Counted from the first letter of the stretch, positions 23,001-34,775 are shown. The stretch is 64,000 nucleotides of DNA from Euptelea pleiosperma (GCA_035048495.1 CM068541.1:7261929-7325928); one strand, 5' to 3'. Translations and numbers: made by a program. Notes: a model not told the origin generated them from the sequence alone.

Positions 23001-26000
23001 AGCATTGTAAAACAGGGAATGCTTCATTCACGTGGTGAACTACTTCTAATGCTTGATGCTGATGGGGCAACGAAGGTTAATGACCTAGAAAAACTTGAAT
23101 GTCAGGTTTGTGTTAAGCCAGGAGCATCCACATTGTGGACGTGCACACTCAACATTTTCATGAATGATTCTATTTCAGAATTTTGGTTTTATTGTTGATC
23201 TGTTAGATGTGGTAACAAATATACCATAGGTTACCTGATGTTTCTTCTATCAGATACGTGCAGTTGCCGAAAAGGAACTTCAGTTGGGAGATGCAGTGCC
23301 TGGTGATTTAAGTTCAAGAATTTCTGATATTCCAATTGCTGCATTTGGTTCTCGTGCTCATCTTGAAGAGAAGGCTCTAGCTTCAGTTTGTCTTTGTTAA
23401 TCTTGTTCACCTCTTTATATAGTATTTTATCTCTCATTTCTTTTTCTTAGAAAATATTGCTTTTCACTTAATGTTTCAGCGGAAGTGGTACCGGAATTTT
23501 CTTATGAAGGGTTTCCATGTTGTAGTTCTCTTGACTGCCGGTCCAGGAATTCGTGATACTCAGGTAACTTGTTTGTCAGATAAACGGCCTTTTGTCTGAC
23601 TACTATCATGCATTTGCAGGGCCTTGATCGAAGCATTCATACTTTCTGTGAGGTATATGCATAATTCTTTTATTGATGTGAATTGTTACGTCCATTGCAG
23701 TGTGGCTTTAAGATGTTTACAAGGGCTGCTGCTCGGAAGCTTTTTACAAACATTCATTTGAAAAGGTATCTATAACGCAATGTACCTACTACCCACTACC
23801 CACTGATTATTACCTACTCTCTGGCATTTTTTCAGCCGCTAGATCTTATTAGTTTTATTGGATAATTTAGATTAGATTTAGGTTTTTATATTCATATAAA
23901 AACTATCATTCATGTACTTTCATTAATGATGAATGAAATTGAACTTAGCTTTTGAGAAATCTTCTGTGAAAGGAAATTTGGTGTGAAGCCAATATATCTC
24001 TTCTCTCTTATTCTCTTCTCTATCCTTTGATTTTGTTTGATCAATTTTATGCCCTAAAACCCTAGCCATACACCCCCAAAACCTAACCCTAATTCCCCCG
24101 TGGTGGAAATCAGAACTAATTTACCATGGACAATAATAAGCATAAAATAAATCTAACAACTTATCTCAAATACTTAGATATGCTAGCAAATAATTAAATT
24201 AATTGTTCCAAGGCAAAAATCACAATCTAGCATGTGTAAAACCTCCAATTATCAATTGAAGGGTCCAATGTAAGTGAGGGCTTCCACTAGCCTAGGGTTC
24301 AACCAACACGTGTAGGTTCACCGTGTTCCTTATCCAAGATTTAATAGGTTAAATTAGATTCAGAAGGATTTGTAGTGTTTACAGGGATTATAATTGAGTA
24401 TATGGGGTGGGTTTCGAGGTCAAAATGAGAACATGTGATAGAAGGGTTTCGGAAAGGAGAACAAGGTTTAGGGTGGAGTCGTAGGGTATAAATGAGTGTA
24501 TTGGGGCTGGCGTAGGGTTAATGGGTATCCGAGGTGTTGATCTAAGGCTATGGGAGGGTTTAAGGGCCGCATGAGAGAATTGGGTCTAAGGGAGGAACTG
24601 CAAGGGAGAAGAGGAGAGAGGGGGTGCTGCAAGGTCCTATAGCGCCCTGTGATGGTGCTGCAAAGTACTGAAATGGAGGGGGAGTGATGCAGTTAGGTTT
24701 GGAAGGGGTTGGGGTATGATCAGATGAAAAGGGAATGGATATGGGCTTATAACTTATTTACAGGCCGCATCACCCTGATAATAGAGCACCACGATGAAAT
24801 GAATGGTAATCGAACTTGATTGCTTTAGAGTATTTCCTGCCCATTACAGACATGGGGTTGATCCCCTGGTGCATACTCACCGTAACTGGAAACTCACTCG
24901 TCTCACCACCAAGGCACCAATTGTTCTCAAACTAGTTACCGCTCCCTCATACATGACCTTTATGATGTCAGTATATCAGGACTTTTTTTTCCGAAGTACC
25001 ACCAAATTAGCTTTCTAGTGTCTTTATCATATGTTGTTTCTAAAGTTAATAAAGACCATTTAGAGATTCTTCATCGTTTCTCAAAACCTCTATTAATTGT
25101 CTAAGTAAGAAGATAACCTCAATGGTTAACGTCCTTGACATGAATCCAAATTGGTTATATGATATCCTTGTTTCTTGTCTTAGTCTTTTCTCCCTCACTT
25201 CTCTTGGTTTGTTGAACAAATGGCTTAAACGTCATGATGGAAGTAATAATTGCAAGAACCTTCTACCTAAGGTCCCTCTTTCACTCCACCTGTTTCCTAA
25301 AATAATTCAATTAAAACTGGTTTACAATAGTTGTTTCACCGCTCCTGCACCTAAGTCCTCCTCGCACCCCCGCTTCACCATTTCGTGCGACTAAAAAAAT
25401 GCCATTAAGATTTTGTTTCTAGAATACCCTTAGACAAGAAATGTGTAATAGTCGTAAGCCATCTTAAATAGACCAGCACGTTGAGGTGTGTATGAGACGT
25501 GAATGAGATGTAATTTTTTTTTTTTTGGAGTTTTTTGCTCTCAAAGTTGTGATCCACCTCTATATGGTCAGTGAATTAAGAAAATATGGATTTCAGGCAG
25601 TTCTGGTGGCACGTAATTATTACATTAGAATCAGAATTATATAAGTCTGTCTGACTTGTTAAGAAGGGCCTAAGCTTAAAGATGTTCTTGAGATGACGAA
25701 AGTTCGTGTCAGTCTTGCCTGAAAAGGCAAACCTTGTGCACATATAGAACCACCATTTGATTTCAGAACCACCTAGGACATCTCTTCTGTTCAAAATCAA
25801 CTGGAGCGGATCATCGTAAGTCGTAACCATCTGATCTGTTGTATTCTTTTGATTCAAAAGAAATGTGGCAATGGAGAAAAATATTTATAGCTTGGATGGT
25901 GACAATAATCATATTGCGCTTAGTTAAGACTTTGGAGATTTCCATGTTGGACCCTATTTGAATGTCAGGTCCCAGATCCTCCTGCACGTGTGCCATGTGT

Positions 26001-26594
26001 ACAACACTGGTGATGGTGTTTCTCTAAGATACCCATAGTTTTCTATTCATGAAAGTTTAATGCTTGTTTAGATTAGTATTTTTGTGCCAAAAAAAGAGAC
26101 TTATTTTGAGGTTTTTTGAGCAAAAAGAATCTTTTTTGGTCATAAAAATGGAGATCCAAACAGGCCCTTAATCTTGAAGAATGATGCTTGAGATGATATT
26201 TCTGTCCTTTCACTGATTCCCCGTTTGCTTGCCTGGTGCTAAGACTCACTCACCAAGCTGTTAGTTCCTGCATTTTTTCACTTTTTTTTTTTTCTTCTTC
26301 TAACAAGTTTGCCTTTTTCTATTATGAATTTCAAAAGTGGTGCTGAAGGTGGCAACCATTATTTAATGAGATCGGGGGGCTTATTTAACTACATGAATTT
26401 TGTGCAGGTGGTGCTTTGATGTTGAGCTAGTATATCTATGCAAACATCTTGCCATCCCCATGATTGAGATATCCGTAAACTGGTCTGAAATCCCTGGGTC
26501 CAAAGTGAGTTTACGCAGTATTCCTCACATGCTTGGGGAGCTTATCCTCATGTCTGTGGGATATAGGACCCGTATATGGAAAATTCAGACCTGA
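17011..26594 (+). CDS. ALG5: Dolichyl-phosphate beta-glucosyltransferase (ALG5), 329 aa, eleven exons
   Basis: Transfers glucose from UDP-glucose to dolichyl phosphate at the ER membrane, supplying Dol-P-Glc for the last steps of N-glycan precursor assembly. Exons: 17011-17040, 17142-17206, 17289-17337, 18470-18576, 20361-20406, 22602-22736, 23016-23105, 23254-23385, 23480-23563, 23701-23765, 26408-26594. All are GT-AG and in frame, and the length is near the plant family norm (about 330-340). Residues 1-25 form a membrane anchor. The GT2 fold shows IPAFNEE (66-72), VDDGS (103-107), the metal-binding D158-A-D160 and the family signatures GSRAHLEEKA, AGPGIRDTQCGFK, WCFDVELVYL and NWSEIPGSKV. 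The 10-codon first exon is inferred: the ATG at 17011 reads into a CT repeat and stop unless spliced at 17041. Introns 4 and 10 carry related transposons in opposite orientation. Confidence 0.92.
17046..17080 (+). repeat. (CT)n microsatellite in ALG5 intron 1
   Basis: An almost pure CT run directly after the inferred 30-bp first exon. It serves as the pyrimidine-rich body of a roughly 100-bp intron. Confidence 0.85.
17478..17656. mobile_element. MITE-like element with TGTTTGATTGC ends, ALG5 intron 3
   Basis: Left end GTGTTTGATTGCCAATTTTC, right end GGGTGCAATCAAACAGCC, roughly complementary. The interior is rich in TTTTCCC and GAAAAT. Similar wording occurs at 28890-29222 and 48100-48360, so it is a dispersed family. 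Confidence 0.55.
19300..19800 (-). mobile_element. Unclassified retroelement-like repeat, ALG5 intron 4
   Basis: The reverse complement of this stretch matches 23835-24110 (intron 10): shared words are TTAGATTTAGG, TTAATGAT.AATGAAA, GAGAAATC and TGTGTGAAGCCA, then CTCTATTCTT. It also holds short reiterations of GTGAATAGT / GTGAACAGT (about 19360-19430) and a patch of telomere-like TTTAGGG units (about 19490-19530). Confidence 0.5.
20540..21690 (+). repeat. Internal duplication in ALG5 intron 5
   Basis: Part 1 (about 20560-20830: GAAATCTCGCTGCCTAAAGA, ACATTTTGCTTGCAAATGGG, TTTAGACATGCTAATATTA) resembles part 2 (about 21505-21690: GAAACTTTGCTGCCTAACAA, CCATTTTGTTTCCAATTGCT, TTCAGACAAGCTTATATTA). 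Near each are GACACACGTGTC-like words, also found at 22290 and 44300. No coding sequence. Confidence 0.5.
22389..22412 (+). repeat. (TA)n microsatellite in ALG5 intron 5
   Basis: Uninterrupted alternating AT/TA run. Confidence 0.9.
23835..24110 (+). mobile_element. Inverted relative of the intron 4 repeat, ALG5 intron 10
   Basis: Matches the reverse complement of 19300-19800. It is followed to about 24990 by further unclassified AT- and G-rich transposon-like sequence (many GGGTT/AGGG words, then a C-rich patch). No ORF with a domain. Confidence 0.5.
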
Positions 26595-27800
26595 ATAAAT
26601 TTTGGAGTCAATTCATGATGAAAGGAGGTCCAATCAATTTCCTAATCACCGCAAAGCAGTACAAATGAGAGTTGTGTTTGGCAAGCTGAGGATACAATTC
26701 ATCTTTTCCATATGTTGGTGGGTCCAAAGTTCACAAATGTTATGAGCTTGTATCAGGATAGACAGGATCCACAACTTGGTAGGTTGGTGAAAAAGTAAAC
26801 TGTTAATCTTTTTCATTATTATGTATTAGTTATGAAATTTTGATGTTGCATTGCCTCTGCGGAAAGATATGATTATTTTGATTATCCTGTGTTTGATGAG
26901 GTAAAAGCATTAATAGAGTCGTGGATGTAATGAAGGATTAAACTCTTCTTGCAGTATTTACTGGATGTAATAGAGATAAATGATGCTACTTTCAAGTTAT
27001 TAAGAGTACATCTGGTTTAGCTTTACAAAAAAAAAAAGATCACATCTGGTTTATGTGATGGTTCACATGCAAGGGGATTCTGGTGTCTGCCACTAAAAAC
27101 CACTTTGTTGGAATGTTCGAGTGCGAAATTGGTCACTGTTCAATGAATTGAAGCCCGGAGTTGGAACTTCCATCCCTATTTGGTTGACTGACAGGTAGAA
27201 CTTTGATGTCAGAGTGAATAGTGATGTTCAGTTGCTGGGGGTTGGAGCTTCCACCCCAATGTGGTGGAATGGCAGCTAGAATTTTGAGCCACCCCTTTTG
27301 CAGTTTTTGTGTTTATGTTTAATGATCACGAGCGAAACCAACAGTTTAGAATGCTTAGGATTGCTTGATATGTATGACTTTTGAGCTATTGTCCATCCAA
27401 TCCTAGAGGTGGCCCACCTCTATTCAACCCTATCTAGAGCCATGCAATGCTCTAGTATGAACAATGGTTGAGGATTCATGAAAGGATTTAACAAAAGTTT
27501 TACACAGTTGCAAACTTCTTGTAACCTTCCTTGATCCAAGCTTAGACCAGCAAAAGCTTAAACCCAACAGAGTCTGGTGACCTTTTAGTGGGAGTTCTGT
27601 GGCAATGCACTTGATCAAAGCAGCAGTGGTCGAAAAACAATTGTGGCTTTCAAGGACAATATACCATTGTACAAAACGTTGCATTCTAAATGAATTAAAT
27701 TACAGGTGATTTTGAAACTAGCCAAACAGAAAACTGTGGGAGCTTGTGTTTGTCGTTCTCGGGGATTTTCTAAGCATGTGTCCTCGTCGCACTGGAAACG
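26595..27800. other. Intergenic region downstream of ALG5
   Basis: The first few hundred bases are probably the ALG5 3' untranslated region. A short tandem duplication is visible at about 27160-27290 (TTGGAACTTCCATCCC and TTGGAGCTTCCACCCC). The stretch 27325-27600 is a repeat whose second copy lies at 29385-29620. No gene seen. Confidence 0.5.
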
Positions 27801-28122
27801 ACATTGATGACGGATCACAGTATGAGCTATGTGGCACACTATTAGAGGTTACTGATCGTATGGATGTTTGGATCATCCCTAGGTAGCGTACATAACAAAA
27901 ATCAGCATGATTAGTGATTTATAACCTTTGGATCTGATTACCCCAAATAATGCTTGAAATCCACAGTTAAAAATAAACCATGGAAAAGACTAATCCAATG
28001 GATAGAAATTACTAATCCAAATGAATTTTGGTATGTAGGTCTACCTAGAGATGGGCCAAACATCCATACGGTCAGTGGTCTCTAAGATTATGCCACGTGG
28101 CTCTATGGTGCATCATCAATGT
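27801..28122. mobile_element. Foldback MITE, outer-arm type 1
   Basis: Left end ACATTGATGACGGATCACAG, right end GGTGCATCATCAATGT, with GCCACGTGGC in the right arm. The core GATTAGTGATTTATAACC is mirrored by AGAAATTACTAATCC. Confidence 0.72.
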
Positions 28123-29384
28123 CGATGTTTGCAAAAAAACCAAAAAAAATTAATAAATGTATCTGTACATGGTGGTGTCATTTTGTCATTGGTCAAATAA
28201 TGCTAAAAAACAAACCATGAAAAAGACTCTAATCCAACCGATAGAAATTACTAATCAGGATGAATTTTCATATGTAGGTCCTCCTAGGGATGGGCCAAAC
28301 ATCTACACCGCCACTGATCTCTAAGTGTGCCACGTGCAAGATTTTCCATGTGTAAGGTGCACGTACATTGCATGTGGTGTCCCCCTAGTTTATAGAATGA
28401 ATCTTAAAAAATGTCCTAAGACCCACCAAGAGAGTGGAAAATGAAGGAAAAAGACAGCAAAAAGCGGGGCCAGACCTAGCCGGTGCAAACCGTGCACTAC
28501 AGACCGCTTGCATCTAATGGTGCCAAGGCTAATTTTGTCTTTTATTATGCGGAGACCTTTTCAGTCACAACACGCGTGGAGCGAAGTACGCCAACTACAA
28601 TAAAGATCTCGTACTGTGCCCTCGTTAATACGCTAAGGGAGACAAAACTCGAAAGGGCCTGGGCCTGGTCCTGGGGTCCATCGGCGCATTATTGGCAAAA
28701 TATCCTTACCTAACACTGTCTTCGCCAGCCGTTTTCAAAATAACTAATAACAGACATTATATAACTGCCGTTATTTATAACTTTGAAGCCCATCTTTTCA
28801 ATTGGGTTTTAGCAACAGCCCCCTGGAAATTGAATAATTAATAGTACCCCCTTATACTTTCAAACGTTAGGATTGCCCCCCTTGACTTATGGCGTTTTTG
28901 ATTGCACATAAAATTTTCCCAAGAAAATGCATCTGGAAATGCCTTAAATGACTGCTTGATTGCAGAATTAATCTTTAGTCCAGCTGAGCTGGTCATCCAT
29001 TGTACAGCTGCGGACACTAAAAAATGACACGTGCATATGTATGTACCGGCCAACCGAACAAAGGGTTCTGGCCCAACCCCGGTAAATCAATAAAGATTTA
29101 AATGGGTCGGTAGGGAAAATTATACAGATTTAAAATGGTTATCTAACAATGGACAGTTGTCTTTTCCCAAGGAAATTAAAATGCAATTTTCCCACTTGAC
29201 AATCAAACACGCCCTTAGTTTAACAGTGGATGACTTAAGTTAGAACGGACTTAAATCGCGCGCAGTTAGCATTATACTTGTAATATTATAGTCCTTTCAT
29301 GCGCATTATTCATGACATGTTTTAACGGTAGTCAAATGATGATTAAACTAGGTCAATGTGGGGTATTTATATTTCATTAGCACG
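28123..29384. other. Intergenic, element debris
   Basis: Holds a half copy of a type 1 foldback (about 28195-28345), a plain stretch without features (28350-28880), and a relative of the TGTTTGATTGC element family (about 28890-29222, from GTTTTTGATTGCACA to GACAATCAAACACG). No gene. Confidence 0.45.
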
Positions 29385-29620
29385 AGCGAAAGCAACTGGT
29401 GCAATATTTGAAATGTACGACTTTCCGGGTTCCTCCGTTCAATCCTGTCTAAAGTCATATAACGAACGCTCTTGGATGAGTTTGGAACAATGGATACGAT
29501 TCATGAAAGGATACGACAAAGGTTTTACAGAGCTACCAACTTGATGTAACTCTCCTTGATCTAGGTATTGTACCAGCAATACAAAACTGAAAAACTTGAC
29601 AAGTCATCTGATGACCTTTA
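29385..29620 (+). repeat. Second copy of the 27325-27600 repeat
   Basis: Shares CACGAGCGAAA, TTCAA.CCT.TCTA.AG, GATTCATGAAAGGAT and GTTTTACA with 27325-27600 in the same orientation, about 2 kb apart. No coding sequence. Confidence 0.6.
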
Positions 29621-29623
29621 GAG

Positions 29624-29797
29624 GAGAAATTTTTTGAAGCGGCGGAAATTTAGAAGCAAGGATCATGTGGCCAATGATATTGCGCCAAGTACACCAGGGT
29701 TAACCTGGTGCAACATCATTACCCCGACACCCCCTACACTTACGTGTATCTGGGGGAACATCATTGGCGCATGAGTGCTGCTTCTAAATTTCAATCC
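29624..29797. mobile_element. Short Mutator-like MITE, eroded right end
   Basis: Left end GAGAAATTTTTTGAAGCGGC, with arm AATTTAGAAGCAAGGATCAT mirrored by ATGAGTGCTGCTTCTAAATT. Same family as 7763-7941 and 1075-2599. The right terminus and target duplication are lost. Confidence 0.6.
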
Positions 29798-29984
29798 TAT
29801 CTAAAGCCATATTGTTGGTGGTCATCGTGGGCGGTCATGAAGTTTTACTCGTGGTGGAGCAAAGATTTTGTTCAAGGGCGGTGGACAATGTCAATAACTG
29901 CTGCTGACATCTTTAATTGAAGGAATTACCTCTACATGGAAAGGGGGCAATTAAAGCCCATCAACTTTTTAAATTATTCCCCAG

Positions 29985-30275
29985 CCATAAGCCACATGAC
30001 ACACTTTTAGAGACCACTCATCATATAGATATTTGTCCCATCCCTAGATGGACCTACTGACCAAAAATCAGCCTGATTAGTGATTTTAAACCGTTGGATT
30101 GGATCCTTTTTCACGGAAATATTTTTAACCTTTGGAATCAAGCATTATTTGGGGTACTCAGATCCAAAGGTTAAACATCACTAATGAGGCTATTTTTGGG
30201 CATGTAGGTCCACCTAGGGTTTTACAGTCAATGGTCTCTAAGAGTGTTGCACGTGGCTCATATTGTAGTCCACCT
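29985..30275. mobile_element. Foldback MITE, outer-arm type 1
   Basis: The left arm has GCCACATGACACACTTTTAG, AGACCACTCATCATATAGAT and GACCAAAAATCAGCCTGATT. The right arm has AGGTCCACCTAGGG and CACGTGGCTCATATTGTAG. A further right-arm fragment follows directly (about 30265-30350). Confidence 0.68.
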
Positions 30276-30350
30276 AGGGATGGGCCAAACATACATATGG
30301 TCATCGATCTATAAGAGTGTGCCACGAGTCACGTGACTCATACTGTGGTC

Positions 30351-31224
30351 AATCCCTCAAAATTGTACTCTCATAACGTGTACAAATAATTTGGTGACAT
30401 TTATTATAAATAAAAAAATATTCTTTAATTTTTAAAATAAGAGTGAGTTTTATTCACGAGATATTTTTAAAACTATGGGGTTGTTTCGGATTATTGAATA
30501 TTTCATGTTGTTTTCGCAATGTTCTGAAAAACTGTGGTTTGAAGTAGTTTTTCAAAAGATCAGGTTTTTTTTTCTCAAAAAGTCGGGTTTTAAATGGAGA
30601 TTTGCTAACTATACCCACAACTCACGTGACTCATGTGTAGAACCAATTGCCACTCTTGACCTTTAAAGGTATACACCTTGAACACGTAGACTTTCAAGAC
30701 GTCGTAGGCTGAAGACGTGCTACCAAACACAGCCTTATACTCTCATAATATGTAATGAAAATTTTGAATCAATAATGAATATGTACGGTCAAAGGAGCAT
30801 TTTGTATCATAGAGAGGGAGATCTACCCACCCACGCACCCACCAAACTCTTGTAGGGGTAGGACCGCGGCCAAAACCGTTGCGCCAATGATTTCGTAAGT
30901 GGGCCTAAGCTTGCAGGCAGGAAGGGGACATCAACCCAAGGATACTGCCTGGCTGGGGACATCTGACCTGTCACGGGACGTGTTTGAACCCGCATAGAGG
31001 GAGATCTACCAAAACGGCTTTGACATTCTCATTAATATGCCAACAGTGACAGAACCCAAAAGGGCCTGGGCCCTGTGGGTTAGGTTTGGTCCATCGTGGT
31101 GCATTATTGAAATTTGAAAATATATCCTTACCTAACACTTTCTCCAACGGTTTTCCAGTATCGTCTTGTCACAAGCATTGTGCGTACTACGTAGTACCCT
31201 TTTCGGAAAAAAATTTAAATGCCG
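30351..31224. other. Intergenic, no gene recognised
   Basis: AT-rich sequence. An inverted echo (TAGAGAGGGAGATCTACC at about 30810 and CATAGAGGGAGATCTACC at about 30993) repeats in the same orientation around a GC-richer insert. ORFs here show no domain. Confidence 0.4.
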
Positions 31225-31545
31225 ATGACTTTGGATGAAGTCGATGCAGAGGGCTCTCCTTGCCATACATAGATCACTTTTTGGGCCCACTAACCTTATC
31301 GACGTTTAGCCCATCACTTGGTAGATATACATACCAAAAATCAGTTTCATTGATAATTTATTGCCGTTGGACTAAGTACCAAATAGAATCAATCCTTAAA
31401 AAGTGCTAAAATCTATGGCTAGAGGAAACCAATCAGACTGACTTTTGGTGTATATCCACTAAGGGGTGGGCTAAACATCTGCGTGGTTAGTGGGCCCAAA
31501 AAATGAGATATGTAGGGCTACGAGAGCCCTCTGCATCGACTACCC
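31225..31545. mobile_element. Foldback MITE, outer-arm type 3-like
   Basis: Left end GTCGATGCAGAGGGCTCTCC, right end GAGAGCCCTCTGCATCGAC, nearly perfect complements. Inner arms TTTTTGGGCCCACTAACC / GGTTAGTGGGCCCAAAAAA and core ACCAAAAATCAGTTTCATTG follow the superfamily pattern. Confidence 0.7.
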
Positions 31546-31636
31546 CCAGAACCATTTGATCTTCATCGATGATGCTTATATGTGGGTCCAACACTCCCGT
31601 TTGGAGTGGCATTTCTTGATGGGAAAATCTACAATA

Positions 31637-32013
31637 CAGAACTCTATAAAAAATTTGATGCCTGACGCCCCTCAAATTGACATGTAGCACATTTTTTCGG
31701 GCCCATTGACCTCATGAATGTTTGACAAACATCTTGGTGGACCTATACACTAAAACTAGTATGATTGGTAATTTCTATCCATTGGATTTGAATATTTTTT
31801 TATCATGGGCTTGGAACCAACCCATGGTCTGTTCATGAAGCCCATAATGAAAAAGTGCACAAATTTAACGGCTATAAATTACAAATCACGCCGATTTTTA
31901 TTGTGTAGGTCCACCAAGAAGTTGGCCATGCATTCAAGGGGTCAACAGGTCCCAAAAAAGTGACACGTGGAAATTTGAGGGACTTCCGCATCAAAATTTT
32001 GATACAGAGTTCT
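31637..32013. mobile_element. Foldback MITE, outer-arm type 2
   Basis: Left end ACAGAACTCT, right end AGAGTTCT. Arms TCAAATTGACATGTAGC and GTGACACGTGGAAATTTGA, with core ATGATTGGTAATTTCTATCC mirrored by AAATTACAAATCACG. The central part carries CATGGGCTTGGAACC. Confidence 0.65.
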
Positions 32014-32319
32014 ATATCATAGAAAGCTCTTTTTTGACTTTTAATTTGATTTTATTCATACGATACATGGAAAGGGAGGGAGAGTGATTATTTTTTATTT
32101 TAATATTTAAAATGAAATGATTTAAAATAGATTTAAATACCATGAAAAGGGGGAAAATGATAAAAACATTCAGTTGGTGGATTCCTTGCGATATGATGCA
32201 ACGTGGGTGGGGCCGTGGGGTTGGATAGTAGCCGGCCGAGCAGGTCCTCTGTCATTTCCCTTTCACATTTTTTTTTGGAAAAGCCACATGAATGAAAAGA
32301 TACCTATGTTTTTGGAGAG

Positions 32320-32500
32320 GGAAATGTTAGCATGGTTCTCCACCATTGTCGTCCTAAGGTCCAAATCATTGATGGTCATTGAGATTCCTGCGGTGCGAAT
32401 CTCGAAGATCACTATACGAATCTTGAAAACCACCGCAAGAATTTCAAAGAATATCTAATGGTTTGGATCTTAGGATGACAATAATTCGGTATCAAATCTT
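32320..32500. mobile_element. Foldback MITE, separate family
   Basis: Left arm ATTGTCGTCCTAAGGTCCAA, right arm TTGGATCTTAGGATGACAAT, inner arms around GAGATTC and TTTCAAAGA. Relatives at 33500-33695, and a left-arm fragment at about 53219-53300. Confidence 0.6.
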
Positions 32501-32659
32501 ATCCCTTTTTGAAAACCCTTAAGTGAGTGACAACTGGAGATCCTAGGGATTGTTTGTTTGTATTATTAGAATTAAGGAAGCATTAGATCCAATACTATTA
32601 TGCTTATATTACTATCTAGTTTATATGTATCCACGAGCGTATTTATATATTGTAAACAT

Positions 32660-32830
32660 ATTAGTGGGTGGCCTGTGCGCTCGGCACTCTCTGACAAAGC
32701 ATTTGCCGCAATCAGGTGTGAGTGGCTGTGATCCAATTTCTATTTGAGGAATAAGATCTCAGGCACTCTTTGTTGAAACCGGATAAAATAAGATAAGAGA
32801 TAAGACAACTTCTTTGTTTTGTTATATAGA
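32660..32830 (+). mobile_element. CTAGTGGGTGGCC-family element, third copy
   Basis: Begins TTAGTGGGTGGCCTGTGC, contains GTGTGAGTGGCTGTGATCC and AATAAGATCTCAGGC, ends TTTTGTTATATAGAT. Same order as 8702-8843. Confidence 0.62.
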
Positions 32831-33094
32831 TATGTTTATTCTTTTTTTTACTATTTCATTTTTGAACAAATACCCTATTAACCAAAACTTCATATTATCT
32901 CACGCATAGTTAACAACCACATGGAATGATAAAGCTTCGACCGCTTAAACAAAAAAGGAAGCTTTAATTCAATTTCAGGTTTAATTAAATGGAGGTCTCC
33001 CACTTGAGTATTTAACATTTTAACATTTCAACCAAAGCATTTATTGAACCCGACGGGTCCTTAGAAAAAATTTGATGATGGTGTCCATCGTCAA

Positions 33095-33400
33095 AGTTGA
33101 TGACAGACCATATTGTGAGCCACGTGGCACACTATTAAAGGTTACCGACTATATGGATGTTTGGCTCATCCCTAGATGGACTTAAATAACAAAAATTAGC
33201 CTGATTAGTGATTTCTAACCTTTGAATCTGAGTACCCCAAATACTGTTAAAAATAAACCATGAAAAAGACATTAATCCAACGAATAGAAATTACTAATCA
33301 GAATGAATTTTATTTGGTATGTAGGTCCAACTAGGGATGGGCCAAACATCTATTTGGTTTTGCGGTTTGATAAGAGCATGCCACGTGTAAGGTGCCCCCT
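33095..33400. mobile_element. Foldback MITE, outer-arm type 1
   Basis: Left end GTTGATGACAGACCATATTG then GAGCCACGTGGCACACTATT. The right arm has GGTCCAACTAGGGATGGGCC and ends near GCCACGTG. Core GCCTGATTAGTGATTTCTAA and its mirror. Confidence 0.7.
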
Positions 33401-33499
33401 AGTACTATTTGATGGGTCTCACACATCGTAATCCCTGAACATGATCCTGAGGACCATAGTTGGACCATTTGTAGGGGAGAGAAAAAAATAGTTGTTGCG

Positions 33500-33695
33500 C
33501 AATGTTAGCATCGTCCCTAGAATGATATTGTAGCATGTCGATCAAAGGTTCAGGTGACTGATGTTCATTGAGATTCCCATCACAAAGACCAGTACATGGA
33601 CCACCGCACAAATTTCAAAACATCCAACGGCTGGAATTTGAACTTATGGCACGACATGCTACAGTGCGAGACTAAGGACGCTGCCAACATTTCCC
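33500..33695. mobile_element. Foldback MITE, same family as 32320-32500
   Basis: Left arm ATGTTAGCATCGTCC...TGTAGCATGTCG, right arm CGACATGCTACA...GGACGCTGCCAACAT. The interior has CCAACGGCTGGAATTTGA. Confidence 0.62.
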
Positions 33696-33769
33696 ATTAA
33701 TACTGAGAAGAACGTTTTCAGATCGCTTATTAGGAGCAATGGACAAGAAGAACTTTGCTTACGGACAAG

Positions 33770-34035
33770 GGACCACATTATGAGCCACGTGGCACTCTCT
33801 TATAGATCGCTGACCATATACATGTTTGATCTAACCTTAGATGGACCTGCAGACCAAAAGTCAGCCTGATTAGTGATTTCTAAGTGTTGGATTGAAGGGG
33901 TTTTCATGGGTTGATTTTTAACTGCAATTTGAACATTTGGAGTACAAAGATCCAAAGGTTTGAAATCACTAATCAGCTATTTTTGCTATGTAGGTCCACC
34001 TAGGAATGGGCCAAGCAACCATACCCTCAGTAATC
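33770..34035. mobile_element. Foldback MITE, outer-arm type 1, right end truncated
   Basis: Left arm ACCACATTATGAGCCACGTG then GCACTCTCTTATAGA. The mirrored core is intact, but the right arm stops after CCATACCCTCAGTAATCCAT, where the next element (34040) begins. Confidence 0.65.
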
Positions 34036-34039
34036 CATG

Positions 34040-34514
34040 GGCCTGTTTCGTAGGCCACTGCGGCGGGAAAATAAAAATATTGGTGCACACTAATATTCAC
34101 CTGGGTGTGTTTGGCACGCAGTTGCCTGCGCCAAATATTTACTCAGCCCACAAATTTTTCTGCCGCGCACGGGCAAATATTTGATCACATCCTCCTGAGT
34201 AAATATTTTCACACCAAATAAGTCTTGTTAGAAAAATTATTTTACGGCGGAAAAATCACTATTTTCAATAAAAATGAATTTTTTAATATATAAAAAAAAT
34301 AAAAATGAGTTTTTTTTGGATCCTATGACCTAATATCCCACACTCATCTAACCCATATTTGACTTACTTTGATATGTGGGACCCACACAAATTGAAAGAA
34401 AAAGAAGTAGGCTAGGTCATACAATATTGATATGCACAAATATTTAGCCAAGATAATATTCGTCTGGCAAAATATTCACCGTTGGAACTCTTTTTATCAC
34501 GAACCAAACAGGCC
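34040..34514. mobile_element. MITE with GGCCTGTTT ends
   Basis: Left end GGCCTGTTTCGTAGG, right end CACGAACCAAACAGGCC. The interior is rich in AAATATT and GGCAAATATT words. The GGCCTGTTTGGT terminus is common in plant MITEs. It abuts and probably truncated the type 1 element to its left. Confidence 0.58.
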
Positions 34515-34775
34515 GCGGACATCCATCAGCAAAGTTCTACTCACAATGGAATGGATAGGTAACGATACCATGATGTCTGTTATAACGGCCGGGTTAAATC
34601 ATAGTAAAAAAGGGTTAAAATATTATTATTTTATAAATTTTCAAACTAACTTTAGTAGGTGGTAAAATAACAGACGGTAAAGGTTTTCTTTAACGTTGAT
34701 TGTAACTGTAGTTTAAATTTAAACCACAGGTTCAAATACGTAACAGTAGGTTAGGGTTCCAGACCTTGGATGGAT

